Positions 34,823 to 43,536 of a DNA stretch of 64,000 nt are shown one piece after another. This stretch comes from Cellulomonas alba (GTDB lineage Bacteria; Actinomycetota; Actinomycetes; Actinomycetales; Cellulomonadaceae). Made by a program: the position numbers and the translations under genes. Each line of letters begins with the position of its first letter. Position 1 is the first letter of the stretch. The stretch covers positions 2,583,461 to 2,647,460 of the forward strand of contig NZ_JAUCGQ010000001.1 in the NCBI RefSeq assembly GCF_030362835.1, written 5' to 3'. The notes beneath the pieces are model-generated. The model made no database searches, was not told where the DNA came from, and was given only the letters and a program-made list of their open reading frames with translations.

Positions 34823-34892
34823 CACGTCGGACGGCCCTTTCGGGGTGCGGCGCGACCCCGACCGGTGTACTCAGGTCCCAGGACGGATCGCC

Positions 34893-36206
34893 ATGAACCG
34901 GACGGGGGACGACGTGCGACGACGCACCAGGCTTCTCGCGGTCACCACCGCGGTCGCGGTGGCTCTCCCGCTCGCCGCCTGCGCGAGCGCGTCGGGGCCG
35001 CCGAAGCTCACGTGGTACATCAACCCGGACAACGGCGGTCAGGTCGAGATCGCGAAACGGTGCACCGAGGCGGCGAACGGCAAGTACACGATCGCGACCG
35101 AGGTCCTGCCGCGTGATGCGGCGTCGCAGCGGGAGCAGCTCGCCCGCCGGCTCGCGGCGAAGGACTCGTCGATCGACATCATGAGCCTCGACCCGCCGTT
35201 CATCCCGGAGCTGGCCGAACCCGGCTTCCTGGCGCCGATCCCCGACGACGTCGCCACGAAGGTCACGACGGACGTCGTGCAAGGCGCGATCGACGGTGCC
35301 ACCTGGAAGAACAAGCTGGTCACCATCCCGTTCTGGGCGAACACGCAGCTGCTCTGGTACCGCAAGTCGGTCGCGCAGCAGGCGGGGCTGGACCCGTCGA
35401 AGGACCCCGTCACCTGGCAGCAGCTCATGGACGCGGCCAAGAAGGAGAACAAGTACCTGGGCGTCCAGGGGGCCAAGGCCGAGTCGCTGACGGTGTGGAT
35501 CAACGCGCTGATCGAGTCGGCCGGCGGCCAGATCATCAAGAACCCGGAGGCGTCGGCCGACGACCTCCAGCTCGGCCTCGAGAGCGACGCCGGACGAGCC
35601 GCGGCGAGCATCATGGGCCGGATCGGGCGCGAGGGCCTCGGCGGTCCGGGTCTGCCGACCGCCGACGAGAACGCGACGCTGACCGTGTTCCAGGGCGACA
35701 AGGGCTCGTTCATGGTCAACTGGCCGTTCGTCTGGTCGGCGACGCAGGCCGCGGTGTCCGACGGCACGCTGCCGAAGTCGCTGCTCGACGACATCGGCTG
35801 GGCGCTCTACCCGCAGGTCGACCAGGGCCAGAAGACGCGGCCTCCCTACGGCGGCATCAACCTCGGCATCGGCGCCTTCAGCAACCACGTCGACCTCGCG
35901 CTCGACGCGGCGCAGTGCATCGTCACACCCGAGAACCAGGCGTACTACTTCGCGACCAACGGCAACCCGCCCGCGTCGACCAAGGCCTACGACGACCCGG
36001 CCGTGAAGAAGGCGTTCCCGATGGCGGACGTCATCCGCCAGTCGCTCGAGCAGGCGGCTCCCCGGCCGCAGACGCCGTACTACAACGAGGTGTCCACCGG
36101 TCTCCAGGAGACCTGGCACCCGCCGTCGTCGGTCAACCCCGACACCACGCCGAAGCGGTCGACGGACTTCATCACCGCGGTCCTGCGAGGGGAGGCGCTG
36201 CTGTGA
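34893..36206 (+). CDS. lpqY: LpqY-like trehalose-binding lipoprotein
   Basis: This 437-residue protein has a lipobox LAAC with Cys30 after a typical signal, so it is anchored to the outer face of the membrane. Its layout strongly recalls mycobacterial LpqY: 'LPRDAASQREQLARRLAAKDSSIDIMSLD' style N-lobe, 'NTQLLWYRKS', an 'VWINALIESAGGQ' helix, 'NWPFVW', 'GGINLGIG' and 'PMADVIRQSLEQA'. LpqY binds trehalose and delivers it to SugABC, which recycles trehalose released during mycolate export. This organism need not make mycolates, so general trehalose or glucoside uptake is more likely. An ATG was chosen; a GTG at 34914 is possible. The gene overlaps the next by 4 bases. Confidence 0.85.
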   Translation: MNRTGDDVRRRTRLLAVTTAVAVALPLAACASASGPPKLTWYINPDNGGQVEIAKRCTEAANGKYTIATEVLPRDAASQREQLARRLAAKDSSIDIMSLDPPFIPELAEPGFLAPIPDDVATKVTTDVVQGAIDGATWKNKLVTIPFWANTQLLWYRKSVAQQAGLDPSKDPVTWQQLMDAAKKENKYLGVQGAKAESLTVWINALIESAGGQIIKNPEASADDLQLGLESDAGRAAASIMGRIGREGLGGPGLPTADENATLTVFQGDKGSFMVNWPFVWSATQAAVSDGTLPKSLLDDIGWALYPQVDQGQKTRPPYGGINLGIGAFSNHVDLALDAAQCIVTPENQAYYFATNGNPPASTKAYDDPAVKKAFPMADVIRQSLEQAAPRPQTPYYNEVSTGLQETWHPPSSVNPDTTPKRSTDFITAVLRGEALL

Positions 36207-37165
36207 CATCTGCGACTGCGGACGTGTCGCACCAGGTGGTCGACGAGAAGCCGGCGAAGGTGCGGCGGTCCGACCGCGCACGTTCCGAGGTCCGCCTCGG
36301 CTGGCTGCTCGCGGGGCCCGCGTTCCTGGTGATGGTCGCCGTGACGGTGTACCCGATCATCCAGGCGTTCTTCGACTCGCTGTACTCGTACCGGCTCACC
36401 GCGCCGGCCGACAAGCACTTCGTCGGGCTGCACAACTACCAGGTCGTGCTGACGGACTCGGTGTGGTGGAAGGCGTTCGGCGTGACGACCTTCATCACGC
36501 TCGTGACGGTGCTCGTCGAGGTGATCCTCGGTTTCGCCCTCGCGCTCGTCATGCACCGGGCGATCAAGTCGTTCCGGGGCATCCTGCGCACCGTGATCCT
36601 CGTGCCCTACGGGATCATCACCGTGGTCTCGGCGTTCGCGTGGTTCTACGCGTTCGACATCAACTCCGGGTACATCAACCACTGGTTCGACTGGGTGCCG
36701 GGCATCAGCCCGAGCCTCAACTGGTTCGCGCACCAGGGCACGAGCCTCTTCGTGATCATGGCGTCGGAGATCTGGAAGACCACGCCGTTCATCTCGTTGC
36801 TCCTGCTCGCGGGCCTCGCCCAGGTGCCGGGTGACCTCGAGGAGGCCGCCCAGGTCGACGGCGCGACGTGGTGGCAGCGCATGCAGCGCGTCGTGCTGCC
36901 GAACATGAAGGCCGCGATCATGGTCGCCGTCCTCTTCCGGGCCCTCGACGCGTTCCGCATCTTCGACAACGTCTTCATCATGACGAACGGCGCGAACGGC
37001 ACGACGGTCCTGTCGCTCCTCGCGTACCGCACCTCGATCGGTCGGCTCGAGATCGGCCTCGGTTCCGCGATCTCGGTGCTGCTGTTCCTGTGCGTCATCG
37101 GGATCTGCTTCATCGCGATCAAGCTGTTCAAGGTCGATCTCGCCGCCGCGAGAGGGGAGCGGTGA
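36203..37165 (+). CDS. sugA: Sugar ABC permease, SugA/MalF type
   Basis: This 320-residue protein has a polar N-terminus of about 33 residues and six TM segments. The EAA loop that contacts the ATPase is 'DLEEAAQVDGATWWQRMQRVVLPNMK' at about 215-240. The wording is that of the CUT1 family of di- and oligosaccharide importers. It forms the membrane channel together with the next gene product. Its GTG start overlaps the lpqY stop (GTGA, 36203-36206), and its stop shares one base with the next start. Confidence 0.9.
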   Translation: MTSATADVSHQVVDEKPAKVRRSDRARSEVRLGWLLAGPAFLVMVAVTVYPIIQAFFDSLYSYRLTAPADKHFVGLHNYQVVLTDSVWWKAFGVTTFITLVTVLVEVILGFALALVMHRAIKSFRGILRTVILVPYGIITVVSAFAWFYAFDINSGYINHWFDWVPGISPSLNWFAHQGTSLFVIMASEIWKTTPFISLLLLAGLAQVPGDLEEAAQVDGATWWQRMQRVVLPNMKAAIMVAVLFRALDAFRIFDNVFIMTNGANGTTVLSLLAYRTSIGRLEIGLGSAISVLLFLCVIGICFIAIKLFKVDLAAARGER

Positions 37166-38007
37166 TGAAAGCGCTGTCGACCAAGATGAAGGTCTGGTGG
37201 ATCGTCATCACGATCCTCGTGCTCGTGTGGTCGCTGCTGCCCGTCCTGTCGATCTTCGCGACGTCGTTCAAGCTGCCGAGCCAGCTCAACCTCGGCAGCT
37301 TCTGGCCCAAGACGTGGTCGACGACCAACTACGAGCAGATCTTCGCGGGCTCCGCGAAGGACCTCTTCCTGCCTGCGCTGAGGAACTCGATCGGCATCTC
37401 GCTGATCGCGACGGCGATCGCGGTCGTGCTGGCGACCTTCGCCGCCTACGCGATCGCGCGGCTCGACTTCCCGGGCAAGCGGCTGATCCTGACGACCGCG
37501 CTCGGGGTCTCGATCTTCCCGGTGATCTCGCTGGTCACGCCGCTGTTCAACCTGTGGCGCAACATCGGCCTGTACGACACCTGGCTCGGCCTGATCATCC
37601 CGTACCTGTCGCTCACGCTGCCGATCTCGATCTGGACGCTCGCCGCGTTCTTCCGGCAGATCCCGTGGGAGCTCGAGCAGGCCGCGCAGGTCGACGGCGC
37701 CACGACGTGGCAGGCGTTCCGCAAGGCGATCGTCCCGCTCGCCGCGCCCGGCGTGTTCACGACCGCGCTGATCGCCTTCTTCATCGCGTGGAACGACTTC
37801 GTCTACGGCATCTCGCTCACCTCGACGAGCCGCGCACGCCCGGTGCCCGCGGCGCTCGCGTTCTTCACCGGCGCCTCGCAGTTCGAGGAGCCGACCGGTG
37901 CGATCTCCGCCGCCGCGGTGGTCGTCACCGTCCCCGTCGTCATCCTGGTGCTGCTGTTCCAGCGCCAGATCGTGTCCGGCCTGACTCAAGGCGCCGTCAA
38001 GGGCTGA
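37165..38007 (+). CDS. sugB: Sugar ABC permease, SugB/MalG type
   Basis: This 280-residue protein has six TM segments starting at about residue 10 ('WWIVITILVLVWSLLPVLSIF'), and the EAA loop 'ELEQAAQVDGATTWQAFRKAIVPLA' near 190-213. The second half 'IAFFIAWNDFVYGISLTS' is the usual CUT1 MalG-type ending. It pairs with the SugA-like subunit. GGGGAG lies before the ATG, and the TGATG junction (37163-37167) couples it to the upstream gene. Confidence 0.9.
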   Translation: MKALSTKMKVWWIVITILVLVWSLLPVLSIFATSFKLPSQLNLGSFWPKTWSTTNYEQIFAGSAKDLFLPALRNSIGISLIATAIAVVLATFAAYAIARLDFPGKRLILTTALGVSIFPVISLVTPLFNLWRNIGLYDTWLGLIIPYLSLTLPISIWTLAAFFRQIPWELEQAAQVDGATTWQAFRKAIVPLAAPGVFTTALIAFFIAWNDFVYGISLTSTSRARPVPAALAFFTGASQFEEPTGAISAAAVVVTVPVVILVLLFQRQIVSGLTQGAVKG

Positions 38008-38021
38008 CCAAGGAGACTGCG

Positions 38022-39287
38022 ATGGCTGCCATCAACCTCAAGGACATCGTCAAGCGGTACCCCGACGGCTTCCTCGCCGTGAAGGGCGTGAGCCTGGACA
38101 TCCGGGACGGGGAGTTCGTGATCCTCGTCGGGCCGTCCGGCTGCGGGAAGTCGACGCTGCTCCGCATGATCGTCGGGCTCGAGGACATCAGCGACGGCGA
38201 GCTGCGCATCGGCGACGCGGTCGTCAACGACAAGGCGCCGCGCGACCGGCACCTCGCGATGGTGTTCCAGAACTACGCGCTGTACCCGCACCTGACCGTC
38301 TTCGAGAACATCGCGTTCCCACTCCGGCTGCAGCGCGGTCAGTTCAGCGAGGACGAGATCACGGCGAAGGTCGAGCGGGCCGCCAAGACCCTCGAGCTCC
38401 AGGACCACCTCCAGCGCAAGCCCGCGAACCTGTCCGGTGGCCAGCGGCAGCGCGTCGCGATGGGCCGCGCCATCGTCCGCGACGCCAACGCGTTCCTCTT
38501 CGACGAGCCGCTGTCGAACCTCGACGCGAAGCTCCGCGGCCAGATGCGCACCGAGATCGCGCGCATGCAGCGCCGGCTCGGCACCACCACCGTCTACGTG
38601 ACGCACGACCAGACCGAGGCCATGACGCTCGGTGACCGCGTCGCGGTGCTGAGCAAGGGCGAGCTCCAGCAGGTCGCGTCGCCGCGCGGCCTCTACGAGC
38701 AGCCGGTCAACCTGTTCGTCGCGGGCTTCATCGGGTCGCCGCCCATGAACTTCATGCCCGGCGAGATCGAGGGCGACGTGCTCCGGCTGCCATTCGTCGA
38801 CGTGCCGATCGACGCGCGGCTGCGCGAGCGGATCGGCGACCGGAAGATCGTGATCGTCGGCATCCGGCCCGAGCACTTCTCGGATGCCGGGCTGCTCGAG
38901 GACTCCAAGCGCTCCGAGGGCGTCTCGTTCGACACCGAGGTGGACGTCACCGAGTGGCTCGGCGCCGACCTGTACGCGTACATCCCGTTCGAGACGAGCG
39001 CCGAGGTCGCCGGCACGCTCGCCGAGCTGGACCGCGACCTCGACGGCGAGGGCATGCGGACCCAGCTCGTCGTGGCGCTCGACGACGAGTCCCGCATCCG
39101 CGACGGCGACACCGCGACCCTGTGGTTCGACCCCGCGCGGATGCTCGTCTTCGACCCCGAGACGCAGGACAACCTGATGTTCGACCCCGAGGCGGCGAAG
39201 TCGATCGACGAGCAGAACGAGGCCGATCGCCGTGCGTCGCTCGAGCGTGCGCACGCGCGGGAGAAGGCGGCCGCGGGCAGCCGGTGA
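38022..39287 (+). CDS. sugC: Sugar ABC ATPase, SugC/MsmK type
   Basis: The first about 240 of 421 residues are a MalK-like ATPase: Walker A GPSGCGKST (37-45), 'MVFQNYALYPHLTV' Q-loop, LSGGQRQ signature, 'FDEPLSNLDAKLR'. A C-terminal OB-type regulatory domain follows ('VGIRPEHF', about 285-292). Such ATPases may serve several sugar importers. The tail after 'MLVFDPETQDNL' (about 40 residues, charged) is longer than usual. AAGGAGA lies before the ATG. The presence of all four genes makes the importer self-contained. Confidence 0.92.
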   Translation: MAAINLKDIVKRYPDGFLAVKGVSLDIRDGEFVILVGPSGCGKSTLLRMIVGLEDISDGELRIGDAVVNDKAPRDRHLAMVFQNYALYPHLTVFENIAFPLRLQRGQFSEDEITAKVERAAKTLELQDHLQRKPANLSGGQRQRVAMGRAIVRDANAFLFDEPLSNLDAKLRGQMRTEIARMQRRLGTTTVYVTHDQTEAMTLGDRVAVLSKGELQQVASPRGLYEQPVNLFVAGFIGSPPMNFMPGEIEGDVLRLPFVDVPIDARLRERIGDRKIVIVGIRPEHFSDAGLLEDSKRSEGVSFDTEVDVTEWLGADLYAYIPFETSAEVAGTLAELDRDLDGEGMRTQLVVALDDESRIRDGDTATLWFDPARMLVFDPETQDNLMFDPEAAKSIDEQNEADRRASLERAHAREKAAAGSR

Positions 39288-39370
39288 CGCGTCAGTCGCC
39301 CTAGCGGGTCAGTCGTCCTGACGGGCCAGTCGCTGCCGGGTCAGCCGGCCTGACGGGTCAGTCGAGCTCG
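39288..39370. repeat. Five tandem repeats of about 17 bp at a convergent junction
   Basis: Units like CGGGTCAGTCGTCCTGA begin at 39288, 39305, 39322 (15 bases), 39337 and 39354. They fill the 70-base spacer between sugC and pfkB and run into the last codons of pfkB. Each unit places stop codons on both strands. No hairpin terminator is seen here, so the array may replace one. Confidence 0.75.
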
Positions 39371-40380
39371 CGACTCCACGGCGGGTTCGCGCCTGCGCGC
39401 GACACCGTGATCGCGGCGATCCGCACGCACCGCGCCAGCACCGCCTCGAGCACGCTCTGGTCCGCGTCGTGCAGCGCGGCGCGCCGGTCGCCACCGAGGA
39501 GGCCGGCGGACCACAGTCCGTCGATCAGGCCGCCCATGAACGAGTCGCCGGCGCCCACCGTGTCGGCGACCGGGACCGCGGGTGCGGCGACGTGGAGCCG
39601 CGCGCCGGCGGAGGTCGCCGCGAACGCGCCCTCACCGCCGTGCGTGACGACGACGGCCGCCGGGCCGACGCGGCACCACTCCTCGGCGATCTCCGCCGGG
39701 GCGACCCCGGGTTCGAGCCAGGCGAGGTCCTCGTCCGACACCTTCACGACGTCCGCGAGTCGCACGATCGCGTCGACGTGCGGACGCGCCAGCTCGCGGG
39801 AGCCCATCAGAGCGGGCCGCAGGTTGGGGTCGTACGTGACCGTGGCGCGGTCGCGGTGGCGCCGCACGAGGTGGCGGACCTTCGGTGCGCCGGGCTCGAG
39901 CACCGCCGCGATCGACCCGGTGTGCACGACGAGCGGGTCGGCAGGCTCGTCCGTCCACGAGTCCGCGAGGTCCCACTCGAGGTCGAACTCGTACGTCGCG
40001 GTGCCCTGTGCGTCGAGGTGCGCCGTGGCGATCGGGGTGGTGACGGCCCCGCGGTTGCCGTCGAGCACGCGCACCCCGGACTCCGCGAGGTGCCGGCGCA
40101 CGATCTCGCCGTCGGCGTCGTCGGCCAGCCACGTCGCCAGCGCGACCGAGCGGCCGAGCCGTCCGAGGCCGAGGGCCACGTTGGCGGGGCTGCCGCCCGG
40201 GTGCGCCTCGCGCAGGCCGTCGGCGCGCTCGACGACGTCGATCAGGGCCTCGCCCACGACGAGCGCCGTGCCGCCGGTGCGCCGCGGGCCGCTGGCGGTG
40301 GCCGCGGTCGTGCTCGTGCCGCCGGGCGTCGTGCTGCTCCGGGGGGATCCCGTGCCGCGGACGTCGGCGTCGCTCGTCAC
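39358..40380 (-). CDS. PfkB-family sugar kinase (fructokinase-like)
   Basis: This 340-residue protein has the two PfkB signatures: '[15 protein letters not shown]' (62-76) and 'DTVGAGDSF' (273-281) with the catalytic Asp279. The N-terminal 35 residues are low-complexity Thr/Gly/Ala-rich and are probably disordered. 'GEALIDVVE' at 43-51 is typical of fructokinases and 2-keto-3-deoxygluconate kinases. It phosphorylates a sugar with ATP; fructose is the best guess. Its GTG start overlaps the xseB stop by 4 bases, so it is the last gene of the xseA-xseB unit. Confidence 0.85.
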   Translation of the reverse strand: MTSDADVRGTGSPRSSTTPGGTSTTAATASGPRRTGGTALVVGEALIDVVERADGLREAHPGGSPANVALGLGRLGRSVALATWLADDADGEIVRRHLAESGVRVLDGNRGAVTTPIATAHLDAQGTATYEFDLEWDLADSWTDEPADPLVVHTGSIAAVLEPGAPKVRHLVRRHRDRATVTYDPNLRPALMGSRELARPHVDAIVRLADVVKVSDEDLAWLEPGVAPAEIAEEWCRVGPAAVVVTHGGEGAFAATSAGARLHVAAPAVPVADTVGAGDSFMGGLIDGLWSAGLLGGDRRAALHDADQSVLEAVLARCVRIAAITVSRAGANPPWSRELD

Positions 40381-40739
40381 CGGTCGTCCTGCCCGTCGAA
40401 CCCGTCCGGCTCGTCGCCGGCGTCGCCCCTCGAGGCGACCACGTCACCGGACGGCCCGGCGCCGGCCGCGTCGCCCGAGGCGCCACGGGCCGCCGCGAGC
40501 CGGTCGCGAGCACCGTCGAGCCACTGCTGGCACCGCGCGGCGAGGGCCTCACCACGCTCCCAGAGCGCCAGCGACTCCTCAAGCGTCGCGGCGCCGCTCT
40601 CGAGGCGCCCGACGACCGAGACGAGCTCGTCGCGCGCCTGCTCGTAGGTCAGCGCGGCGACGCCCGAGTCGGCGGCTGACGGGGCTGCGCCTCCGGCGGT
40701 GGGCGGGGTCGCGGGCGAGGGCTGCTTCGGCACGGCCAC
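40377..40739 (-). CDS. xseB: Exodeoxyribonuclease VII small subunit
   Basis: From a GTG at 40739 the protein has 120 residues. The XseB core '[48 protein letters not shown]' lies at about 30-77, flanked by Ala/Pro-rich N- and C-terminal tails that are longer than in the usual 80-residue protein. XseB assembles with XseA to degrade single-stranded DNA into oligonucleotides. The start lacks a clear ribosome site; a GTG at 40826 would add 29 residues of unlikely sequence. It is 172 bases downstream of xseA. Confidence 0.85.
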   Translation of the reverse strand: MAVPKQPSPATPPTAGGAAPSAADSGVAALTYEQARDELVSVVGRLESGAATLEESLALWERGEALAARCQQWLDGARDRLAAARGASGDAAGAGPSGDVVASRGDAGDEPDGFDGQDDR

Positions 40740-40911
40740 AGTCAACCAGCCGCCGCCCACACGGTCCCGCTGCACGGCCGGACGTCCGAGGCGCTCGGAG
40801 GCGACCGCCACGCGCCACCCGGTCACCGGGCGGCCAGGCCGCGAACGACGAGCGCGACCTGCCGGCCACGGGCGCGATCACCCGGCGCTGGTCCGCCGCC
40901 TTGCGCGTCGG

Positions 40912-42189
40912 TCAGCCCGTGACGGTAGCCGCGACCTCACCCTCGGCGACGCGGATGCGCAGCGCGTCACCGTCCACGACGTCCGCGGGCGCCCGGACCA
41001 CCAGCCCGTCCGCGCGCTGCACGACCGCGTAGCCGCGCTCGAGCGTCGCCGCCGGGGACAGGGCCCGAACCTGCGCCGCGAGCCCGGCGATCTCGGCGGA
41101 GCCGTGCGCCAGCGCGTGGTGCAGCGCCCGCCGCGCCGCCCCGAGCAGCGTCGCGACCCGCGCCTCGTGCTGCTCGACGAGCGACTCCGGCCGCGCCAGC
41201 GCCGGGCGCGTGCGCAGGTGGTCGAGCGCCGTCTGCTCGTGCGTCAGCCGATGGTGGAGCGCCGCTCGGGCGCGCAGTCGTGCCTGCGTCAGCCGCGCGC
41301 GCTCCTCGGTGACGTCCGGCACGATCCGCTTCGCGGCGTCGGTCGGGGTCGAGGCGCGGAGGTCTGCGACGAGGTCGAGCAGCGGGGTGTCCAGGTGGTG
41401 CCCGATGGCGCTGACGAGCGGGGTACGGCACGCCGCGGCGGCTCGCACGAGCGCCTCGTTGCTGAACGGCAGCAGGTCCTCGAAGGAACCGCCGCCGCGC
41501 GCGACCACGATCACGTCGACGCGCGGGTCGGCGTCGAGCTCCGCGATCGCGGCGCGCACCTCGGGCACCGCGCGCGGGCCCTGGACCGTGACGCGACGGA
41601 TCTCGAACTCGACCGCCGGCCACCGCGTGCGCGCGTTGGACACGACGTCGTGCTCGGCGTCGCCCTGCTGGGCGCAGACGAGCCCGACGCGCTGCGGCAG
41701 GAACGGCAGCGGCTGCTTGCGGGCCTCGTCGAACAGGCCCTCCGCGCCGAGGACGCCCTTGAGGTGCTCGATCCGCGCGAGCAGCTCGCCGAGGCCGACC
41801 AGACGGACGTCGTCGGCCGCGAAGCTGAGCGACCCGCGCTTGGCCCAGTACTCCGGCCGCGCGTGCACCACGAGGTGCGACCCGTCGGTGAGCCGGTCGG
41901 CGACGCCCGCGAGCGTCGAGGCCGGGACGGAGACGGAGAGGGACATGTCGACGTCGGTGTCGCGCAGGGTGAGGAAGAAGCGCTGGTTCCACCGCTTGAG
42001 GTTGAGCACCTGACCTTCGATCCACACCGGGGGCATGCGCGCGATGTAGTCGGCGATCTTGGGCGCCAGGTGCCGGACGGGCCAGGGCCGGTCCGGCGAC
42101 GTCTCGCCCGCCTTGAGCGGCAGCGGCCCCCGCGCCGGCGTGGCGGTCGAGGGGTCGGTCAGGGACGCGTCCTCGTGTGCGGTGCTCAC
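40912..42189 (-). CDS. xseA: Exodeoxyribonuclease VII large subunit
   Basis: This 425-residue protein has an N-terminal OB fold ('VWIEGQVLNLKRWNQRFFLTLRD', about 55-77), the catalytic region with 'VARGGGSFEDLLPFSNEALVRA' and 'PLVSAIGHHLDTPLLDLVADLRASTPTDAA', and a C-terminal coiled coil that binds XseB. It acts in DNA repair by cutting single-stranded ends. 'GHHLD' replaces the usual 'GHE.D'; this occurs in actinobacterial XseA. The GTG start at 42189 has no ribosome site but a CAGGCT hexamer 7 bases upstream, consistent with a leaderless mRNA. It is divergent from ispH, as in mycobacteria. Confidence 0.94.
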   Translation of the reverse strand: MSTAHEDASLTDPSTATPARGPLPLKAGETSPDRPWPVRHLAPKIADYIARMPPVWIEGQVLNLKRWNQRFFLTLRDTDVDMSLSVSVPASTLAGVADRLTDGSHLVVHARPEYWAKRGSLSFAADDVRLVGLGELLARIEHLKGVLGAEGLFDEARKQPLPFLPQRVGLVCAQQGDAEHDVVSNARTRWPAVEFEIRRVTVQGPRAVPEVRAAIAELDADPRVDVIVVARGGGSFEDLLPFSNEALVRAAAACRTPLVSAIGHHLDTPLLDLVADLRASTPTDAAKRIVPDVTEERARLTQARLRARAALHHRLTHEQTALDHLRTRPALARPESLVEQHEARVATLLGAARRALHHALAHGSAEIAGLAAQVRALSPAATLERGYAVVQRADGLVVRAPADVVDGDALRIRVAEGEVAATVTG

Positions 42190-42327
42190 GAGGACCAGCC
42201 TGCCGCACCGGTCCGACACGGACGCCGACGCGCACGTCGCGCCGCCGGTCGGTGCCCGTCCCGTGGAGGTCGCGTGGACGCGGCCCCGGGCCGCCCCGCG
42301 GGCCGCCGGTCTCCGCCCGGCGCCACC

Positions 42328-42333
42328 TAGACT
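42328..42333 (+). promoter_or_regulatory. -10 box of leaderless ispH
   Basis: TAGACT ends 6 bases before the GTG start at 42340 and no ribosome site is present, as expected for a leaderless transcript. Confidence 0.6.
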
Positions 42334-42339
42334 CGAGGC

Positions 42340-43464
42340 GTGACCTCCCCGTTCCCCTCGTCCGCTGCGCCCGCGAGCGCCGTGGACGCTGCCTCGGCGG
42401 AGGCCGCCGGGATCGCGGCCGTTCCTGCCGCCACGACCGAGGGGCCCGACGCGCCGGCCCGCAAGCGCGTCCTCCTCGCAGCTCCGCGCGGGTACTGCGC
42501 GGGCGTCGACCGCGCGGTCGTCGCCGTCGAGAAGGCGCTCGAGCACTACGGCGCCCCGGTCTACGTGCGCAAGGAGATCGTCCACAACAAGTACGTGGTC
42601 GAGACCCTCTCGGCGCGCGGCGCGGTGTTCGTCGACGAGACCGACGCCGTCCCGGAAGGCGCGCGGGTCGTGTTCTCCGCGCACGGCGTCTCCCCGGCCG
42701 TGCGCGCGGCGGCCGAGGCGCGGTCGCTCCAGACGATCGATGCGACGTGCCCGCTCGTCACGAAGGTGCACAAGGAGGCCGTCCGGTTCGCCGACGACGA
42801 CTTCGACATCCTGCTCATCGGCCATGCGGGCCACGAGGAGGTCGAGGGCACGCAGGGCGAGGCGCCGGAGCACATCCAGGTCGTCAACTCGCCCGCCGAC
42901 GTGGCGAACGTCGTGGTGCGCGACCCTGATCGGGTCGTGTGGATCTCGCAGACGACGCTGTCCGTGGACGAGACGATGGAGACCGTCCGCCGCCTGCGCG
43001 AGCGGTTCCCCAACCTGCAGGACCCCCCGAGCGACGACATCTGCTACGCCACGCAGAACCGCCAGGTCGCGGTCAAGAAGCTCGCGCCGCACTGCGACGT
43101 CGTGATCACGGTCGGCTCGGCGAACTCGTCCAACTCGGTGCGGCTCGTGGAGGTCGCGCTCGACGCCGGTGCGCGTGCCTCGTACCGGATCGACCACGCC
43201 GCCGAGATCGACCCGGCGTGGCTCGAGGGAGCCGCGACGGTCGGTGTCACGTCGGGCGCGTCGGTGCCCGAGATCCTCGTCCGCGACGTGCTCGACGTGC
43301 TCGCGGCCCACGGCTTCGGGGACGTCGAAGAGGTGCGGACCGCGACCGAGGACCTGATGTTCTCGCTGCCGCGCGAGCTGCGCGCCGACCTGAAGGCCGC
43401 CGGCACGCCCGCGCCGCGGCCGCGCCGCGAGGGTCGCGCCGCACTCGACGTCCGGCCCGTCTGA
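42340..43464 (+). CDS. ispH: 4-hydroxy-3-methylbut-2-enyl diphosphate reductase
   Basis: This 374-residue protein carries the three cluster cysteines of IspH: Cys53 in '[11 protein letters not shown]', Cys137 in '[10 protein letters not shown]' and Cys235 in '[11 protein letters not shown]'. The acid-base glutamate sits in '[11 protein letters not shown]'. It makes IPP and DMAPP, the last step of the MEP isoprenoid pathway, with an iron-sulfur cluster, and would feed the cis-prenyltransferase found earlier. The first 40 residues are Ala/Pro-rich and outside the fold. Divergent from xseA. Confidence 0.97.
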   Translation: MTSPFPSSAAPASAVDAASAEAAGIAAVPAATTEGPDAPARKRVLLAAPRGYCAGVDRAVVAVEKALEHYGAPVYVRKEIVHNKYVVETLSARGAVFVDETDAVPEGARVVFSAHGVSPAVRAAAEARSLQTIDATCPLVTKVHKEAVRFADDDFDILLIGHAGHEEVEGTQGEAPEHIQVVNSPADVANVVVRDPDRVVWISQTTLSVDETMETVRRLRERFPNLQDPPSDDICYATQNRQVAVKKLAPHCDVVITVGSANSSNSVRLVEVALDAGARASYRIDHAAEIDPAWLEGAATVGVTSGASVPEILVRDVLDVLAAHGFGDVEEVRTATEDLMFSLPRELRADLKAAGTPAPRPRREGRAALDVRPV

Positions 43465-43479
43465 GCCCGCCGGTCTCGC

Positions 43480-43494
43480 CGGGTCACCGACCCG
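43480..43494. terminator. Small hairpin after ispH
   Basis: CGGGTC-ACC-GACCCG forms a 6-bp stem 16 bases after the ispH stop, between the convergent ispH and rmuC genes. Weak as a terminator. Confidence 0.35.
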
Positions 43495-43536
43495 ACAGAG
43501 CCTGACGATCAGCGCGGGGTCGAGGGGCGGTGCCGC

